Shown one piece after another: positions 34,231-43,259 of a DNA stretch of 64,000 bases. This DNA is from Dorea sp. D27 (GTDB lineage: Bacteria; Bacillota; Clostridia; Lachnospirales; Lachnospiraceae). Positions within the stretch are counted from its first letter, which is position 1; each line of letters starts with the position of its first letter. The notes beneath the pieces were generated by a model. It had not been told where the DNA came from and did not search any database. It worked only from the letters and a program-made list of their open reading frames with translations. The DNA is taken from the NCBI RefSeq assembly GCF_001185345.1, contig NZ_KQ236744.1, positions 62,001 to 126,000 on the forward strand, in the 5' to 3' direction. Made by a program: the position numbers and the translations under genes.

Positions 34231-35429
34231 TACAGGCAGAGCAGTTACATGCCAGAATAATGGAAGAACTGGATATGACGAAAGAGATAGAAGACGAGGA
34301 ACTTACCGATCTTATCCATAGAGTACTTCAGGAAGCCTGCATGCAGGAATACATCACACTGAGAGAGCGGACCGCGTTAGGCAAAGAACTATTCAATGCG
34401 TTCCGCAAGCTGGATCTGCTCCAGGAGCTGCTGGAAGACGAAAGCATTACCGAAATTATGATAAATGGAACGAAGAACATATTTATCGAACAGGATGGGA
34501 GGCTGTCCCTGACAGATAAACGCTTTACATCCAGAGATAAGCTGGAGGACGTAGTGCAGCAGATCGTGTCGGGTGCCAACAGGGTAGTCAACGAGGCATC
34601 CCCCATCGTGGATGCAAGGCTGCCGGACGGGGCGCGGGTCAATGTAGTGCTCGCGCCGGTGGCCCTTGACGGACCGATAGTCACAATCCGTAAGTTTCCA
34701 AAGGATACGATTACGATGGAGCAGCTTATCGCATGGAATTCTGTCAGCCGCGATGCGGCAGACTTTCTCACACTTCTCACCGCCGCAAAGTACAACATCT
34801 TCATCAGTGGCGGAACCGGTTCAGGTAAGACAACCTTCTTAAACGCACTGTCACAATACATTCCCGGAGACGAAAGAATTATAACAATCGAAGATAATGC
34901 AGAGCTGAAAATAATGGATATACCTAATCTGGTGCGTTTGGAAGCGCGTAACGCAAATGTGGAAGGCACTGGGGAGATTACAATCCGCAATCTTATAAAA
35001 GCAGCGCTCCGCATGCGGCCGGACAGAATTATCGTTGGAGAGGTCCGTTCAGCCGAGGCCATAGACATGCTGCAGGCGCTCAACACCGGACATGACGGAA
35101 GCCTCAGTACAGGGCATGCCAACAGTCCAAAAGATATGCTGAGCCGTCTGGAAACTATGGTGCTCATGGGAATGGACCTCCCACTTCCGGCCATACAAAG
35201 ACAGATAGCTTCGGGAGTGGATATTATTGTTCATCTTGGAAGGCTGAGGGATAAAAGTAGAAAAGTGCTCGAGATTGTGGAAGTGCTCGATTATCAGGGA
35301 GGTGAGATAATGCTTAGCCCGTTGTTCGGATTTGAAGAGACGGGAGTGACAGAGGGAAGCATACAGGGTGAGTGGAGGAAGATTCATGAAATTACACACA
35401 AAGACAAGCTGCTGGCAGCAGGATATTAG
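34227..35429 (+). CDS. Tad pilus assembly ATPase (TadA/CpaF)
   Basis: 400-residue type II/IV secretion ATPase that powers Flp pilus assembly. The N-terminal all-alpha domain is followed by the RecA-like domain with Walker A in SGGTGSGKTTFLNAL (about residues 193-207), the Asp box/Walker B in RPDRIIVGEVRSAEA, and the His box in GHDGSLSTGHANSP. The start overlaps the tadZ stop and the gene's end overlaps tadB. Confidence 0.93.
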   Translation: MIQAEQLHARIMEELDMTKEIEDEELTDLIHRVLQEACMQEYITLRERTALGKELFNAFRKLDLLQELLEDESITEIMINGTKNIFIEQDGRLSLTDKRFTSRDKLEDVVQQIVSGANRVVNEASPIVDARLPDGARVNVVLAPVALDGPIVTIRKFPKDTITMEQLIAWNSVSRDAADFLTLLTAAKYNIFISGGTGSGKTTFLNALSQYIPGDERIITIEDNAELKIMDIPNLVRLEARNANVEGTGEITIRNLIKAALRMRPDRIIVGEVRSAEAIDMLQALNTGHDGSLSTGHANSPKDMLSRLETMVLMGMDLPLPAIQRQIASGVDIIVHLGRLRDKSRKVLEIVEVLDYQGGEIMLSPLFGFEETGVTEGSIQGEWRKIHEITHKDKLLAAGY

Positions 35430-36141
35430 ACCGGCAGAGTATGTGCAGGGAACTTTGAAGAGTACGCTGCTGACAGTGGTGACGGCCTGGCTTTACTATC
35501 GCTCTGTATTCGCCGTCCCGCTGCTGGCCCCGGTATGGCTATGGCATTACAGCATATGGAAGAGGGCATGTCTGAGGAAAAAAATTGGCAGTTTCCAGCT
35601 TCAGTTCAAGGATGCCATTCAATCCTTATCGTCGGCGCTCAGCACAGGCTATTCCGTAGAAAATGCATGGAAAGAGACAGAGAAGGAGTTGAAGCTTTTA
35701 TACAGTGACGATGACAGAATACGGAAGGAGCTCCACATCATCGTATCCCAGATAAGGATTAACGTTCCCATGGAGCAGATTATGGGAGACTTTACGGAGC
35801 GGGTGCGGCAAGAAGATGTGCGGAACTTTGCGGCAGTATTTACCGCGGCAAGGAAGAGCGGCGGCGATATGGTTGCCATCATTCAGAATACAGCCGGTCA
35901 GATAGGCGATAAGATAGAAGTGAAAAGGGAGATAGACACCATTCTGGCGTCCAAGGAATACGAGTTCAAAGTGATGTCCGCTGTCCCGTATGTCATTATC
36001 GGATATATGTCGTTAAGCTTTCCCGAATTCATGGGAGCTTTATATGGAAATGTAATAGGAACAGGGGTGATGACGATATGCCTGGCAGCATATATAGGAG
36101 CCTGCTGTCTTGGACAAAAGATAATAAGTATAGAAGTCTGA
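35386..36141 (+). CDS. TadB-like inner membrane protein (T2SSF domain)
   Basis: 251 residues. Two short N-terminal hydrophobic segments (about 25-60) are followed by a type II secretion F domain (about 65-200) with LQFKDAIQSLSSALSTGYS and FTAARKSGGDMVAII, then C-terminal helices. It forms the platform of the Tad pilus with TadC. The ATG at 35386 lies inside the end of tadA after GGAGGAAG, so translation is probably coupled. Confidence 0.88.
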   Translation: MKLHTKTSCWQQDIRPAEYVQGTLKSTLLTVVTAWLYYRSVFAVPLLAPVWLWHYSIWKRACLRKKIGSFQLQFKDAIQSLSSALSTGYSVENAWKETEKELKLLYSDDDRIRKELHIIVSQIRINVPMEQIMGDFTERVRQEDVRNFAAVFTAARKSGGDMVAIIQNTAGQIGDKIEVKREIDTILASKEYEFKVMSAVPYVIIGYMSLSFPEFMGALYGNVIGTGVMTICLAAYIGACCLGQKIISIEV

Positions 36142-37349
36142 CTGTTTTCGCTGTCATCTTGCTGCTTGCTTCAGGAATTGTGCTTCTCATATTAGACGGA
36201 AAGGCATATGCCACTGAGACAGACGGGACGATAGCAAGAAACCAGTATGGCAAGGGCGGTAAGACGGAGGATTTGGAAATTGGAATCCAGGGAGGCAGGG
36301 ACAGGATACCTATACAATTAGAAGTACAAGAGCAGCAGTATAGCACAAAGGAGATAAAAAAAGTATTCGACCGGGCCATCAGCCAGATGGAGCGGCGGAT
36401 TCTCGGCACCAATCAAAGTCTGGACCATATCGAAGAAGATATGGAGCTGATTCAGGAGATACCAGAGGAACCAATAGCGGTGGAATGGGAGCTTGACAGA
36501 TATGATGTCATGAATATATACGGCGAGTTACAGCACGATGCTCTCGACAAAAAAGGGACCATTATAAATATGAAAGCCGTTCTTACATATAAGGTAAACC
36601 CTCAGAACCAGGCCCTGTACCAGTGTACTGCGATAATCTACCCGAAAGAGTTAAAAGGCGTCGCCGGTTTTGCAGAAAAAGTAAGAGTTGCGGCAGAGCA
36701 GATAGAGAAAGATACAAGGACGGAAAAGAAACTGAATCTGCCAGATACGGTAGACGATAAGGCAGTATCATATTACCGGGGTATGAATATGAGAGGAGCC
36801 GTAGTGGCCATAATGGCGGCGCTCGTAGCGATTCTGCTATACGCGCGGGAAAAGCAGAATGGATTTAAAAAGGAGAAAGAAAAGAGGCTTCAGATGCTGC
36901 TGGACTATCCCGAGCTGGCGAATAAGTTTACATTGCTTCTCGGAGCTGGACTGACAGTGAGGAATACATGGAAAAAGATGGTGAGCGATTATGAGGAGCA
37001 GATAGAAGAGTGGGGCATCCGGTACGCCTATGAAGAAATGAAGGTTACGCTGAACGAGATGCAGAGCGGAATTACAGAGGCCGAGAGTTATGAAGGGTTT
37101 GGAAGGCGCTGTAAAGTGCAGGAATATGTAAAGTTTGGAGCGCTCTTGTCACAAAATCTCAGAAAAGGGACAAAAGGTCTCGTACAGCTGCTCAGGATGG
37201 ATGCCCTTCAGGCATTTGAAGAACGAAAGACAAGAGCCAAAAGGCTTGGTGAAGAGGCCGGGACAAAGCTGCTGCTGCCGATGTTCCTCATGCTTACGGT
37301 AGTGCTTATCATTGTTGTCGTCCCGGCATTTTTATCTATGCAGATGTAG
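36078..37349 (+). CDS. TadC-like membrane protein with extended N-terminal domain
   Basis: 423 residues. An N-terminal helix (about 19-38) is followed by a ~200-residue extracytoplasmic-type region, a second helix (about 235-252), a T2SSF domain (LLDYPELANKFTLLLGAGLTVRNTW, ESYEGFGRRCKVQEYVKFGALLSQNLRKG) and a C-terminal helix (about 400-420). The large N-terminal insertion is more than a minimal TadC. It overlaps tadB by 64 bases. Confidence 0.82.
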   Translation: MPGSIYRSLLSWTKDNKYRSLTVFAVILLLASGIVLLILDGKAYATETDGTIARNQYGKGGKTEDLEIGIQGGRDRIPIQLEVQEQQYSTKEIKKVFDRAISQMERRILGTNQSLDHIEEDMELIQEIPEEPIAVEWELDRYDVMNIYGELQHDALDKKGTIINMKAVLTYKVNPQNQALYQCTAIIYPKELKGVAGFAEKVRVAAEQIEKDTRTEKKLNLPDTVDDKAVSYYRGMNMRGAVVAIMAALVAILLYAREKQNGFKKEKEKRLQMLLDYPELANKFTLLLGAGLTVRNTWKKMVSDYEEQIEEWGIRYAYEEMKVTLNEMQSGITEAESYEGFGRRCKVQEYVKFGALLSQNLRKGTKGLVQLLRMDALQAFEERKTRAKRLGEEAGTKLLLPMFLMLTVVLIIVVVPAFLSMQM

Positions 37350-37363
37350 AAAGGAGAATGAGG

Positions 37364-37540
37364 ATGTGGAGGATACAGTATATCATGCATGTGTTAAAGG
37401 ATAAAAAGGGAATCGGCGTAGTGGAAGTCATATTGATTCTGGTCGTATTGATAGGTCTCGTTATAATCTTCAAATCTCAGCTGACAAGTCTTGTCCAGAC
37501 AATTTTTGAGAAGATCACAAGTGAAAGTTCCGGCATCTGA
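37364..37540 (+). CDS. Flp-type (type IVb) pilin
   Basis: 58 residues. A short leader ends in KDKKG, with a prepilin-peptidase site before IGVVEVILILVVLIGLVII; the glutamate is at +5. The mature pilin is only about 42 residues, as in Flp1 pilins. I chose the second ATG (37364), 7 bases after AAGGAG; the one at 37358 is too close to the ribosome site. This is the likely major pilin. Confidence 0.85.
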   Translation: MWRIQYIMHVLKDKKGIGVVEVILILVVLIGLVIIFKSQLTSLVQTIFEKITSESSGI

Positions 37541-37561
37541 ATGCAGCAGGCAGGAAAACAT

Positions 37562-38929
37562 ATGAAAAAAGGCGAAGTGACAGTATATTTAAGCCTTGTC
37601 TTTATTCTTCTGGTCTCTTTTTCAGGAGCTTTGCTCGAAAGCGCTTCGATACAGAATGCAAAAAACTACAGGAGGGCGGATATGAACAGAGCTGTGGAGT
37701 GTCTGTTTGCGGAGTACCAGAAGGAGCTGCTTGAAGAATATGACATCTTTGCACTCGAAGGCAGTTATGAGACGGGCGATTATTCAGAACAGAACATTAA
37801 GGAGCGGCTGACGTACTATAGCGCCGGGCAGATGGATCATACCATCAAGAGAATACAATTTCTGACAGATAACGGCTGCCAGTCATTTTACGGACAGATG
37901 GCAGCCTATATGCGCCACAAATACGGAATCACGGCAACGAAAGACAAGACTGGAATGACCTCGGTATGGAGGCAGCAGGAAGAGAAGGCCAGAGAGTACG
38001 AACAGGAGGACGAGGAGGCGCAGAATACGCTGGACGGCCTGCTGGCGGAAAATGAGGCAGAGCTGCCACAGGAAGAGAATCCACTGGAACATACAAGGCA
38101 ATTAAAACAGACGCCGCTGTTAGACCTCGTATGCCCCAAAGACATGCAAGTGTCGGAAAAGACGGTCCAAACAGACAGCCTGCTTTCAAATAGAAAACGA
38201 AATAAAGGCTTTGGAGATTTTTCGGATATTGATCAGAAGGACGGTACACTATCCAAGCTTCTCGTTGGAGAGTATATGCTGGAACATTTTGACTGCGCTT
38301 CAGATAGAGATGAAAAGACAGGGCCGCTTGATTATGAGCTGGAATACATTTTAAACGGACAGCCCAGTGACAGAGAAAATCTGGAGAAGACGGCCCGAAA
38401 ACTGCTCTTGCTAAGGTTTGTGCCCAATTATACATACATTCAGACGGACAGTGAAAAGAAGGCAGAGGCGGAGGCAGCAGCACTGGCGCTGTGCACGCTT
38501 ATCGCGCTGCCAGCGGTGACTAAGGCGGCCGCCCAGGGAATCTTGCTTGCCTGGGCCTTTGGAGAGACGCTTATAGATATACGTGCGCTGCTGAAGGGCA
38601 GCAGAGTTCCTACAGTAAAATCAAAGGAAAGCTGGCAGCTACAACTATCTGCACTGCTGACTCTTGGTACGGACACCGACTACACAGAAGGCAGAGATGC
38701 AGAAGACGGGCTGGATTACCGGGAATATATAAGGATGCTGCTGTTTCTCGGTGACAGAGAAAGTATGGGGATGCGGGCGCTTGACATGATGGAACAAAAC
38801 CTGCGCCAGAAGAAAGGCCTCACTTTTTTCCAGGCTGACCAATGTATCAGCAGGGTGGAAATCGAAACAGACTGCGCGTTAAGAAGAGGAATTACCTACC
38901 GGTTTGGCACTTATTACGGCTATCGATAG
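37562..38929 (+). CDS. DUF5702-type Tad-locus protein (TadG-like)
   Basis: 455 residues. An N-terminal hydrophobic helix within KGEVTVYLSLVFILLVSFSGALLESASIQNAKN resembles a pseudopilin anchor (KKGEVTVYLS). A long, mostly soluble region with an acidic Glu/Gln stretch follows, then a hydrophobic Ala-rich segment (about 310-335). The DUF5702 family occurs in Firmicute Tad loci, and a minor-pilin or scaffold role is inferred. ATG at 37541, directly after the pilin stop, is also possible; 37562 has AGGAAAACAT before it. Confidence 0.75.
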   Translation: MKKGEVTVYLSLVFILLVSFSGALLESASIQNAKNYRRADMNRAVECLFAEYQKELLEEYDIFALEGSYETGDYSEQNIKERLTYYSAGQMDHTIKRIQFLTDNGCQSFYGQMAAYMRHKYGITATKDKTGMTSVWRQQEEKAREYEQEDEEAQNTLDGLLAENEAELPQEENPLEHTRQLKQTPLLDLVCPKDMQVSEKTVQTDSLLSNRKRNKGFGDFSDIDQKDGTLSKLLVGEYMLEHFDCASDRDEKTGPLDYELEYILNGQPSDRENLEKTARKLLLLRFVPNYTYIQTDSEKKAEAEAAALALCTLIALPAVTKAAAQGILLAWAFGETLIDIRALLKGSRVPTVKSKESWQLQLSALLTLGTDTDYTEGRDAEDGLDYREYIRMLLFLGDRESMGMRALDMMEQNLRQKKGLTFFQADQCISRVEIETDCALRRGITYRFGTYYGYR

Positions 38930-39014
38930 AGGTGAATGCAGATACCCTTCCGGTTCTCATCCATACACAGAGAAAACAACCACAAAATATTTAGAAAGGA
39001 GAAGGATTCGTACC

Positions 39015-39818
39015 ATGAATAATAGACTCCCCTCACAAAAAATCTATGATAATCACACCGGGAGGGTATCTGCATTCATCTCTATGAAGGCAAGTATTAC
39101 AGTCGAAGCGGCCATGGCCGTTCCTGTTTTCTTTCTTGCAGTCGTCTGCCTCTTCTACCTTATGGAAATGTCCGTGGTACAGACCGCAGTCAGGTCCGGC
39201 GTGCAGTATGCAGGAAAGGAGCTTGCAAAAGAAGCGTACATCCTTCCTGCTGCGGTTCCATCGAAGCTGGAGGCAGATATCGTTAATGCAGTGGGTGCTG
39301 ACAGGCTGAACAGAAGCATCGTCGAAGGCGGGAGCAGCGGTATCAGCTGCCACAAGTCATGGATGTCACCGTCAACGGGAATCTGCAGCCTGACAGCAGA
39401 ATATAGGATAAAGATTCCGATTCCTTTATTTAAGATTCCGTCTCCATCCTATGAAATAAAAATGAAGATTAAAGGATGGACCGGATTCGAGAAAACCGGA
39501 TTGGGCAGTGATAGAGAGAAAACAGTATATGTTACGGAGACCGGAATTGTATATCATGAGGATTATCACTGCACCCATCTGGAACTATCGATTCGTCCGG
39601 TACAGGCAGCGGATATTCCGGGACTCAGAAATGAAGGCGGGGGCAAGTACTATCCATGTGAGCACTGTGGCGATTCCGGATCCGGAGCTGCATATATAAC
39701 AGATTCCGGGAATAGATACCACGGCTCTCTTGGGTGCAGCGGGCTGAAGAGGACGATATACGCTGTCCCGGTGTCGGAGGCAGCGGGGAAGGGGGCATGT
39801 CAGAGATGTGGAAAGTGA
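39015..39818 (+). CDS. TadE-like pseudopilin with two C-terminal Cys/His units
   Basis: 267 residues. A pseudopilin helix begins SITVEAAMAVPVFFLAVVCLF, preceded by MKA. The C-terminal ~90 residues contain two units of the form (Y/R)YH-x4-C-x2-L ... C-x2-C: first VYHEDYHCTHLELS ... YPCEHCG, second RYHGSLGCSGLKRTI ... CQRCGK. This type of unit is known at the C-termini of some secreted nucleases and may bind metal. Here it would be displayed on a minor pilin. The ATG at 39015 follows AAGGATTCGTACC. It overlaps the peptidase gene by 22 bases. Confidence 0.78.
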   Translation: MNNRLPSQKIYDNHTGRVSAFISMKASITVEAAMAVPVFFLAVVCLFYLMEMSVVQTAVRSGVQYAGKELAKEAYILPAAVPSKLEADIVNAVGADRLNRSIVEGGSSGISCHKSWMSPSTGICSLTAEYRIKIPIPLFKIPSPSYEIKMKIKGWTGFEKTGLGSDREKTVYVTETGIVYHEDYHCTHLELSIRPVQAADIPGLRNEGGGKYYPCEHCGDSGSGAAYITDSGNRYHGSLGCSGLKRTIYAVPVSEAAGKGACQRCGK

Positions 39819-40237
39819 GCCAGATTATCTGTATCGGGGCGATGGCAGGAATGTCAGTCACTGATTTGATGTTCCGAAAGGTTCCTGAGGCATTCCTGAT
39901 ACTGGGAGGAGCGGCGGCCATATTGTATCAATGCATATTCAGAACGGTTGAAGTGTGGCTTGTGCTTGGAGGGGCAGGTATCGGCTGCTTCTTCCTGTTC
40001 ATGAGCAAAGCAACAAGAGAGGGAATTGGTTATGGTGACAGCTGGGGGATTCTCGTGCTCGGCTTATATATGGGCATGTGGAATCTGCTTGGCGTACTTA
40101 TGGGAGCCTTAACGCTCCTGCTCTTAGCCGCGATGATATTGTTAGTAACGGGGCATTTTAAAAAGAATGCTTCTCTGCCGTTCTATCCTTTCCTTACAGG
40201 AGGGTATGTTCTCGTACTATTGACAGGAGTTGGCTAA
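39797..40237 (+). CDS. Prepilin peptidase, A24A-only (TadV/CpaA type)
   Basis: 146 residues, multi-pass. The two catalytic aspartates are in MSVTDLMFRKVP and in the GxGD-type motif GIGYGDSWG. The N-terminal methylase domain of PilD enzymes is absent, as in TadV. It should process the Flp pilin and the TadE-like pseudopilins. A start a few codons later (39806) is possible. Confidence 0.88.
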   Translation: MSEMWKVSQIICIGAMAGMSVTDLMFRKVPEAFLILGGAAAILYQCIFRTVEVWLVLGGAGIGCFFLFMSKATREGIGYGDSWGILVLGLYMGMWNLLGVLMGALTLLLLAAMILLVTGHFKKNASLPFYPFLTGGYVLVLLTGVG

Positions 40238-40238
40238 T

Positions 40239-40640
40239 ATGCTGAAAGAGGGAAAACTAAACGGAAGCATGACAGTTGAGATGTCCTTTATAATGCCCGT
40301 TATACTGCTGCTGGTCATGCAGTGCATTACCGCAGCATTTTATTTTCATGACAAGAATATCATTTCAGGAGCAGCTTATGAGACTGCCGTAGTCGGTAGC
40401 ACGAAAGCGCGCGAGGAAGGCGGTGCAGAAGAGGGAGAGCTTATGGCGCTCTTTCAGGAGCGGGTTGGAGGAAAATGTATTTTGTTTCCGGGAGCAGATG
40501 CAGGTATCAGCGTATCGGATACGGCAGTCGTAGTCACGGCCAGCGCATCCAGGAAAAGGATGGGGATATCTGTAGTCAAAAAAGCCCGGATTACATATCC
40601 GGAAAAATATATAAGAGATATGAGGAGAATAGGAAAATAG
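40239..40640 (+). CDS. TadE/F-like pseudopilin
   Basis: 133 residues. The leader ends LNG before SMTVEMSFIMPVILLLVMQCITAAFY, with Glu at +5. A short soluble C-terminal domain follows. The ATG at 40239 comes after AGGAGTTGGCTAAT and overlaps no other gene. It is likely a minor pilin of the same machine. Confidence 0.82.
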   Translation: MLKEGKLNGSMTVEMSFIMPVILLLVMQCITAAFYFHDKNIISGAAYETAVVGSTKAREEGGAEEGELMALFQERVGGKCILFPGADAGISVSDTAVVVTASASRKRMGISVVKKARITYPEKYIRDMRRIGK

Positions 40641-40644
40641 GCAT

Positions 40645-41379
40645 ATGGAACGGAAAATATCAATTGAGTCAGAGGGTATATATAGGGAAGACTATCAGAT
40701 AAGAATGCTGAAAGCAAATACAGTTCCGGGATTCTTAAAGATACAGGGACAGGGTGTTGACGGCATGACAAGATACGATTATGAAGTAAGCGGAAAAGTA
40801 TCTATGAAAGCAATGTACGAGCGCGGTAAATTAAACAGCAGAGATTTGGAATTGTTTCTGCACCAGCTTCTTGCAATTATAAAAGAGACGGAGAAGTACC
40901 TGTTGAACATACACTGTATCCTGTTGGAACCGGAATATATCTTTTATGAGGATGCGACATTTTATTTCTGCTATTATCCTGCGGAAGAGCACGACATATG
41001 GGAGGCTCTTAAGCTGCTTGCCGATTATTTTGTAAAGCATGCGGATTATAAAGAGGCTGCCTGTGTACAGATGGTATTCGCTCTGCACAAAGGTGTCCTG
41101 GAAGAGAATTACAGTCTTGAAAAGCTGGCCGAAACGTGTATGGAAGCAGCTAAAGAGCTTACTTTTGATGAATGGAAGCAGGAAAAGGATCAGCCGGACG
41201 AGATGACGCCCGCATATGACAGAAAGGAACACGACTGGATTGCAGAACAGGAGATGGCTGGCACTATCATGGAAGAGACCGAAAATCTATGGACTCCGGT
41301 CAAACGGTTTCTGAACAGGCACAGAAAACCAAAATGGGGAGATTTTGACGGATTGTACATCGAGGAAGAAGAATTATAA
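40645..41379 (+). CDS. DUF6382-type protein at the end of the Tad operon
   Basis: 244 residues, soluble. It resembles the DUF6382 region often found at the N-terminus of FHA-domain proteins in Tad loci (FLHQLLAIIKETEKYLLNIHCILLEPEYIFYE). No FHA domain is present here, so this is the domain alone with an acidic tail. Function unknown; the position suggests assembly control. The gene starts 2 bases after the pseudopilin stop. Confidence 0.72.
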   Translation: MERKISIESEGIYREDYQIRMLKANTVPGFLKIQGQGVDGMTRYDYEVSGKVSMKAMYERGKLNSRDLELFLHQLLAIIKETEKYLLNIHCILLEPEYIFYEDATFYFCYYPAEEHDIWEALKLLADYFVKHADYKEAACVQMVFALHKGVLEENYSLEKLAETCMEAAKELTFDEWKQEKDQPDEMTPAYDRKEHDWIAEQEMAGTIMEETENLWTPVKRFLNRHRKPKWGDFDGLYIEEEEL

Positions 41380-41453
41380 AATACACTAGTTACTATTTAG
41401 AAAAGGTATGTTATACTAGGAATGATATTAAAAAAGGGAAAAATTACAGTATT

Positions 41454-42080
41454 ATGAAGAAGACCAGAATTGATGCGCCCTGTACGGCCGTAATTGCTGT
41501 AGCAAACGTAATCGTATTCTTCATCCTCACAATGGGAGGCATGACGGAGGATGCGGAGTATATGCTTGGACATGGCGCGATGTATGTGCCATATATAATG
41601 GAAGGCGGAGAGTGGTACAGGCTGTTTTCGAGCATGTTTCTGCATTTTGGCTTTGAACATCTCATGAACAACATGGTAATATTTATACTGCTTGGCTGGA
41701 ATCTGGAAGTTGAGATAGGTAAGATCAAGTACTTGATTATATATCTTGCCAGTGGGCTATGTGGAAACCTGTTGTCTATGTTCGGTGATTTGCAGACGGG
41801 GGAATATGTAGTATCAGCCGGCGCGTCAGGAGCAATCTTTGGGGTGATTGGAGCGCTTCTCTATGTTGCGGTCCGCAACCGCGGCCGGATAGGAAATGTA
41901 TCCGGCCGGGGCATACTGTTCATGGTGATAGTAAGTCTTTATTACGGCTTCACCAGCGGAGGCGTGGACAACCTGGCACATATCGGAGGCCTCGTGTCAG
42001 GGTTCCTGTTAGGCGTCCTTCTCTATTGGAAGAGAAAGGGTAAACGTAGTCGTTCTGCCGGGAACAGATATGACAGTTAA
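41454..42080 (+). CDS. Rhomboid-family intramembrane serine protease
   Basis: 208 residues, six predicted membrane helices. Catalytic Ser125 in GASGAIFG and His176 in NLAHIGGLVSG. The FLHFGFEHLMNNM motif (about residues 63-73) is typical. Substrates are unknown. Its last 72 bases overlap, tail to tail, the end of the histidine kinase gene on the other strand. Confidence 0.92.
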   Translation: MKKTRIDAPCTAVIAVANVIVFFILTMGGMTEDAEYMLGHGAMYVPYIMEGGEWYRLFSSMFLHFGFEHLMNNMVIFILLGWNLEVEIGKIKYLIIYLASGLCGNLLSMFGDLQTGEYVVSAGASGAIFGVIGALLYVAVRNRGRIGNVSGRGILFMVIVSLYYGFTSGGVDNLAHIGGLVSGFLLGVLLYWKRKGKRSRSAGNRYDS

Positions 42081-42746
42081 GGAACCTCCGTGTGCCGAGG
42101 CAATGCGGCGGCCGATGGCAAGCCCAAGCCCTGTTCCTCCTTGCTTATGCGTAACGAACGGTTGAAAGATATCTTCGATATCATCCTGTGGAATACCACA
42201 CCCATCGTCCGTGACATCGATACGCAGCATAGTATCTTCCACAAAAGCATGAAAATAGATAGAGCCATCGGAATCTACGGCCTCTTTCGCGTTACGAAGA
42301 AGGTTGAGAATTACCTCTCTCAGCTTTACTGCGTCACCGTTGATAACCGGCAGGTCAGGCTCAAGCCTTGACGTGAATTCAATATCGCATTCAGCCAGAG
42401 AGGCGGCGAAAGAGAGTACGACCGGCCTTAGAAATGACGTGCAGTCAATTTCAGCGGACAGCAGCCTTTCACCATTGTTGTAAGAGGAAAGCTCTTCCAG
42501 CAGAGATGTCATATATTCAATATCACCGCGCATACCGTCCCAGTATTTGTATGTAGTGACCTCAGGATGCTGCGACTCTATGAGCTGCAATGTGCTGTAC
42601 ACAAGAGTCAGGGGGTTTCGGATTTCATGGCTGATACTGCTGATGGTCATCTTCTGTGAGTCGAGAAGCTTCTGTATAAGCTCCTTTTTCTCAGGACTTT
42701 CGTCCATGATTTGTTGTAATTTGTCGAAGTCTGTCGCTGTAAACAT
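42009..42746 (-). CDS. Orphan soluble sensor histidine kinase
   Basis: 245 residues: a short N-terminus, HisKA with His40 in ISSISHEIRNPLTLV, and HATPase_c with N box NLLRNAKEAVD, G1 DVTDDGCGIP and G2 GGTGLGLAI. There are no membrane helices and no PAS or other sensor domain. No response regulator gene is adjacent. Orphan kinases of this sort feed Spo0A in spore-formers; that role is plausible here but unproven. The ATG has only a weak AAAGGGCGG site. Confidence 0.88.
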   Translation of the reverse strand: MFTATDFDKLQQIMDESPEKKELIQKLLDSQKMTISSISHEIRNPLTLVYSTLQLIESQHPEVTTYKYWDGMRGDIEYMTSLLEELSSYNNGERLLSAEIDCTSFLRPVVLSFAASLAECDIEFTSRLEPDLPVINGDAVKLREVILNLLRNAKEAVDSDGSIYFHAFVEDTMLRIDVTDDGCGIPQDDIEDIFQPFVTHKQGGTGLGLAIGRRIASAHGGSLTVISVPGRTTTFTLSLPIEKDA

Positions 42747-42831
42747 AGTAATTACCGCCCTTTCTGAACTAACAGTTTAGCATTGGCGGTGTAAATAATC
42801 AATCATTATTTAAAAAAGGAAGTGTATAATT

Positions 42832-43239
42832 ATGAGAGAAGAAAATTGTATATTCTGCAAGCTCGCAAATGGAGATATCCCGACAGCAACACTGTATGAA
42901 GACGAAGACTTCCGGGTGATTCTGGATGCAAGTCCCGCATCCAAGGGACATGCTCTCATTATCCCGAAAGAGCATTACGCGGACCTATACGAACTGAATG
43001 ATGAGGCTGCAGCCAAAGTGCTGGTCCTTGCCAAGAAAATGATTACGAAGCTTACAGATATACTGGACTGTGACGGCTATAATATCGTGCAGAACAATGG
43101 AGAGGCGGCAGGCCAGACAGTATTCCACTTTCACATGCATCTCATTCCGAGGCATAAAGATGACCAGGTAGGACTCGGATGGAAGATGGGAGAGCTCAGA
43201 GATGAGGATGTACAGGACATACTGTCTAAGATAAACTAG
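42832..43239 (+). CDS. HIT-family nucleotide hydrolase
   Basis: 135 residues. N-terminal CIFCKLANGDIP and the histidine-triad HFHMHLIPR (about residues 97-105). Members act on nucleoside phosphoramidates or dinucleoside polyphosphates. Its exact substrate is not predicted. The ATG follows AAAGGAAGTG. Confidence 0.92.
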   Translation: MREENCIFCKLANGDIPTATLYEDEDFRVILDASPASKGHALIIPKEHYADLYELNDEAAAKVLVLAKKMITKLTDILDCDGYNIVQNNGEAAGQTVFHFHMHLIPRHKDDQVGLGWKMGELRDEDVQDILSKIN

Positions 43240-43259
43240 TAGAAAAGAAGGATGAACAC

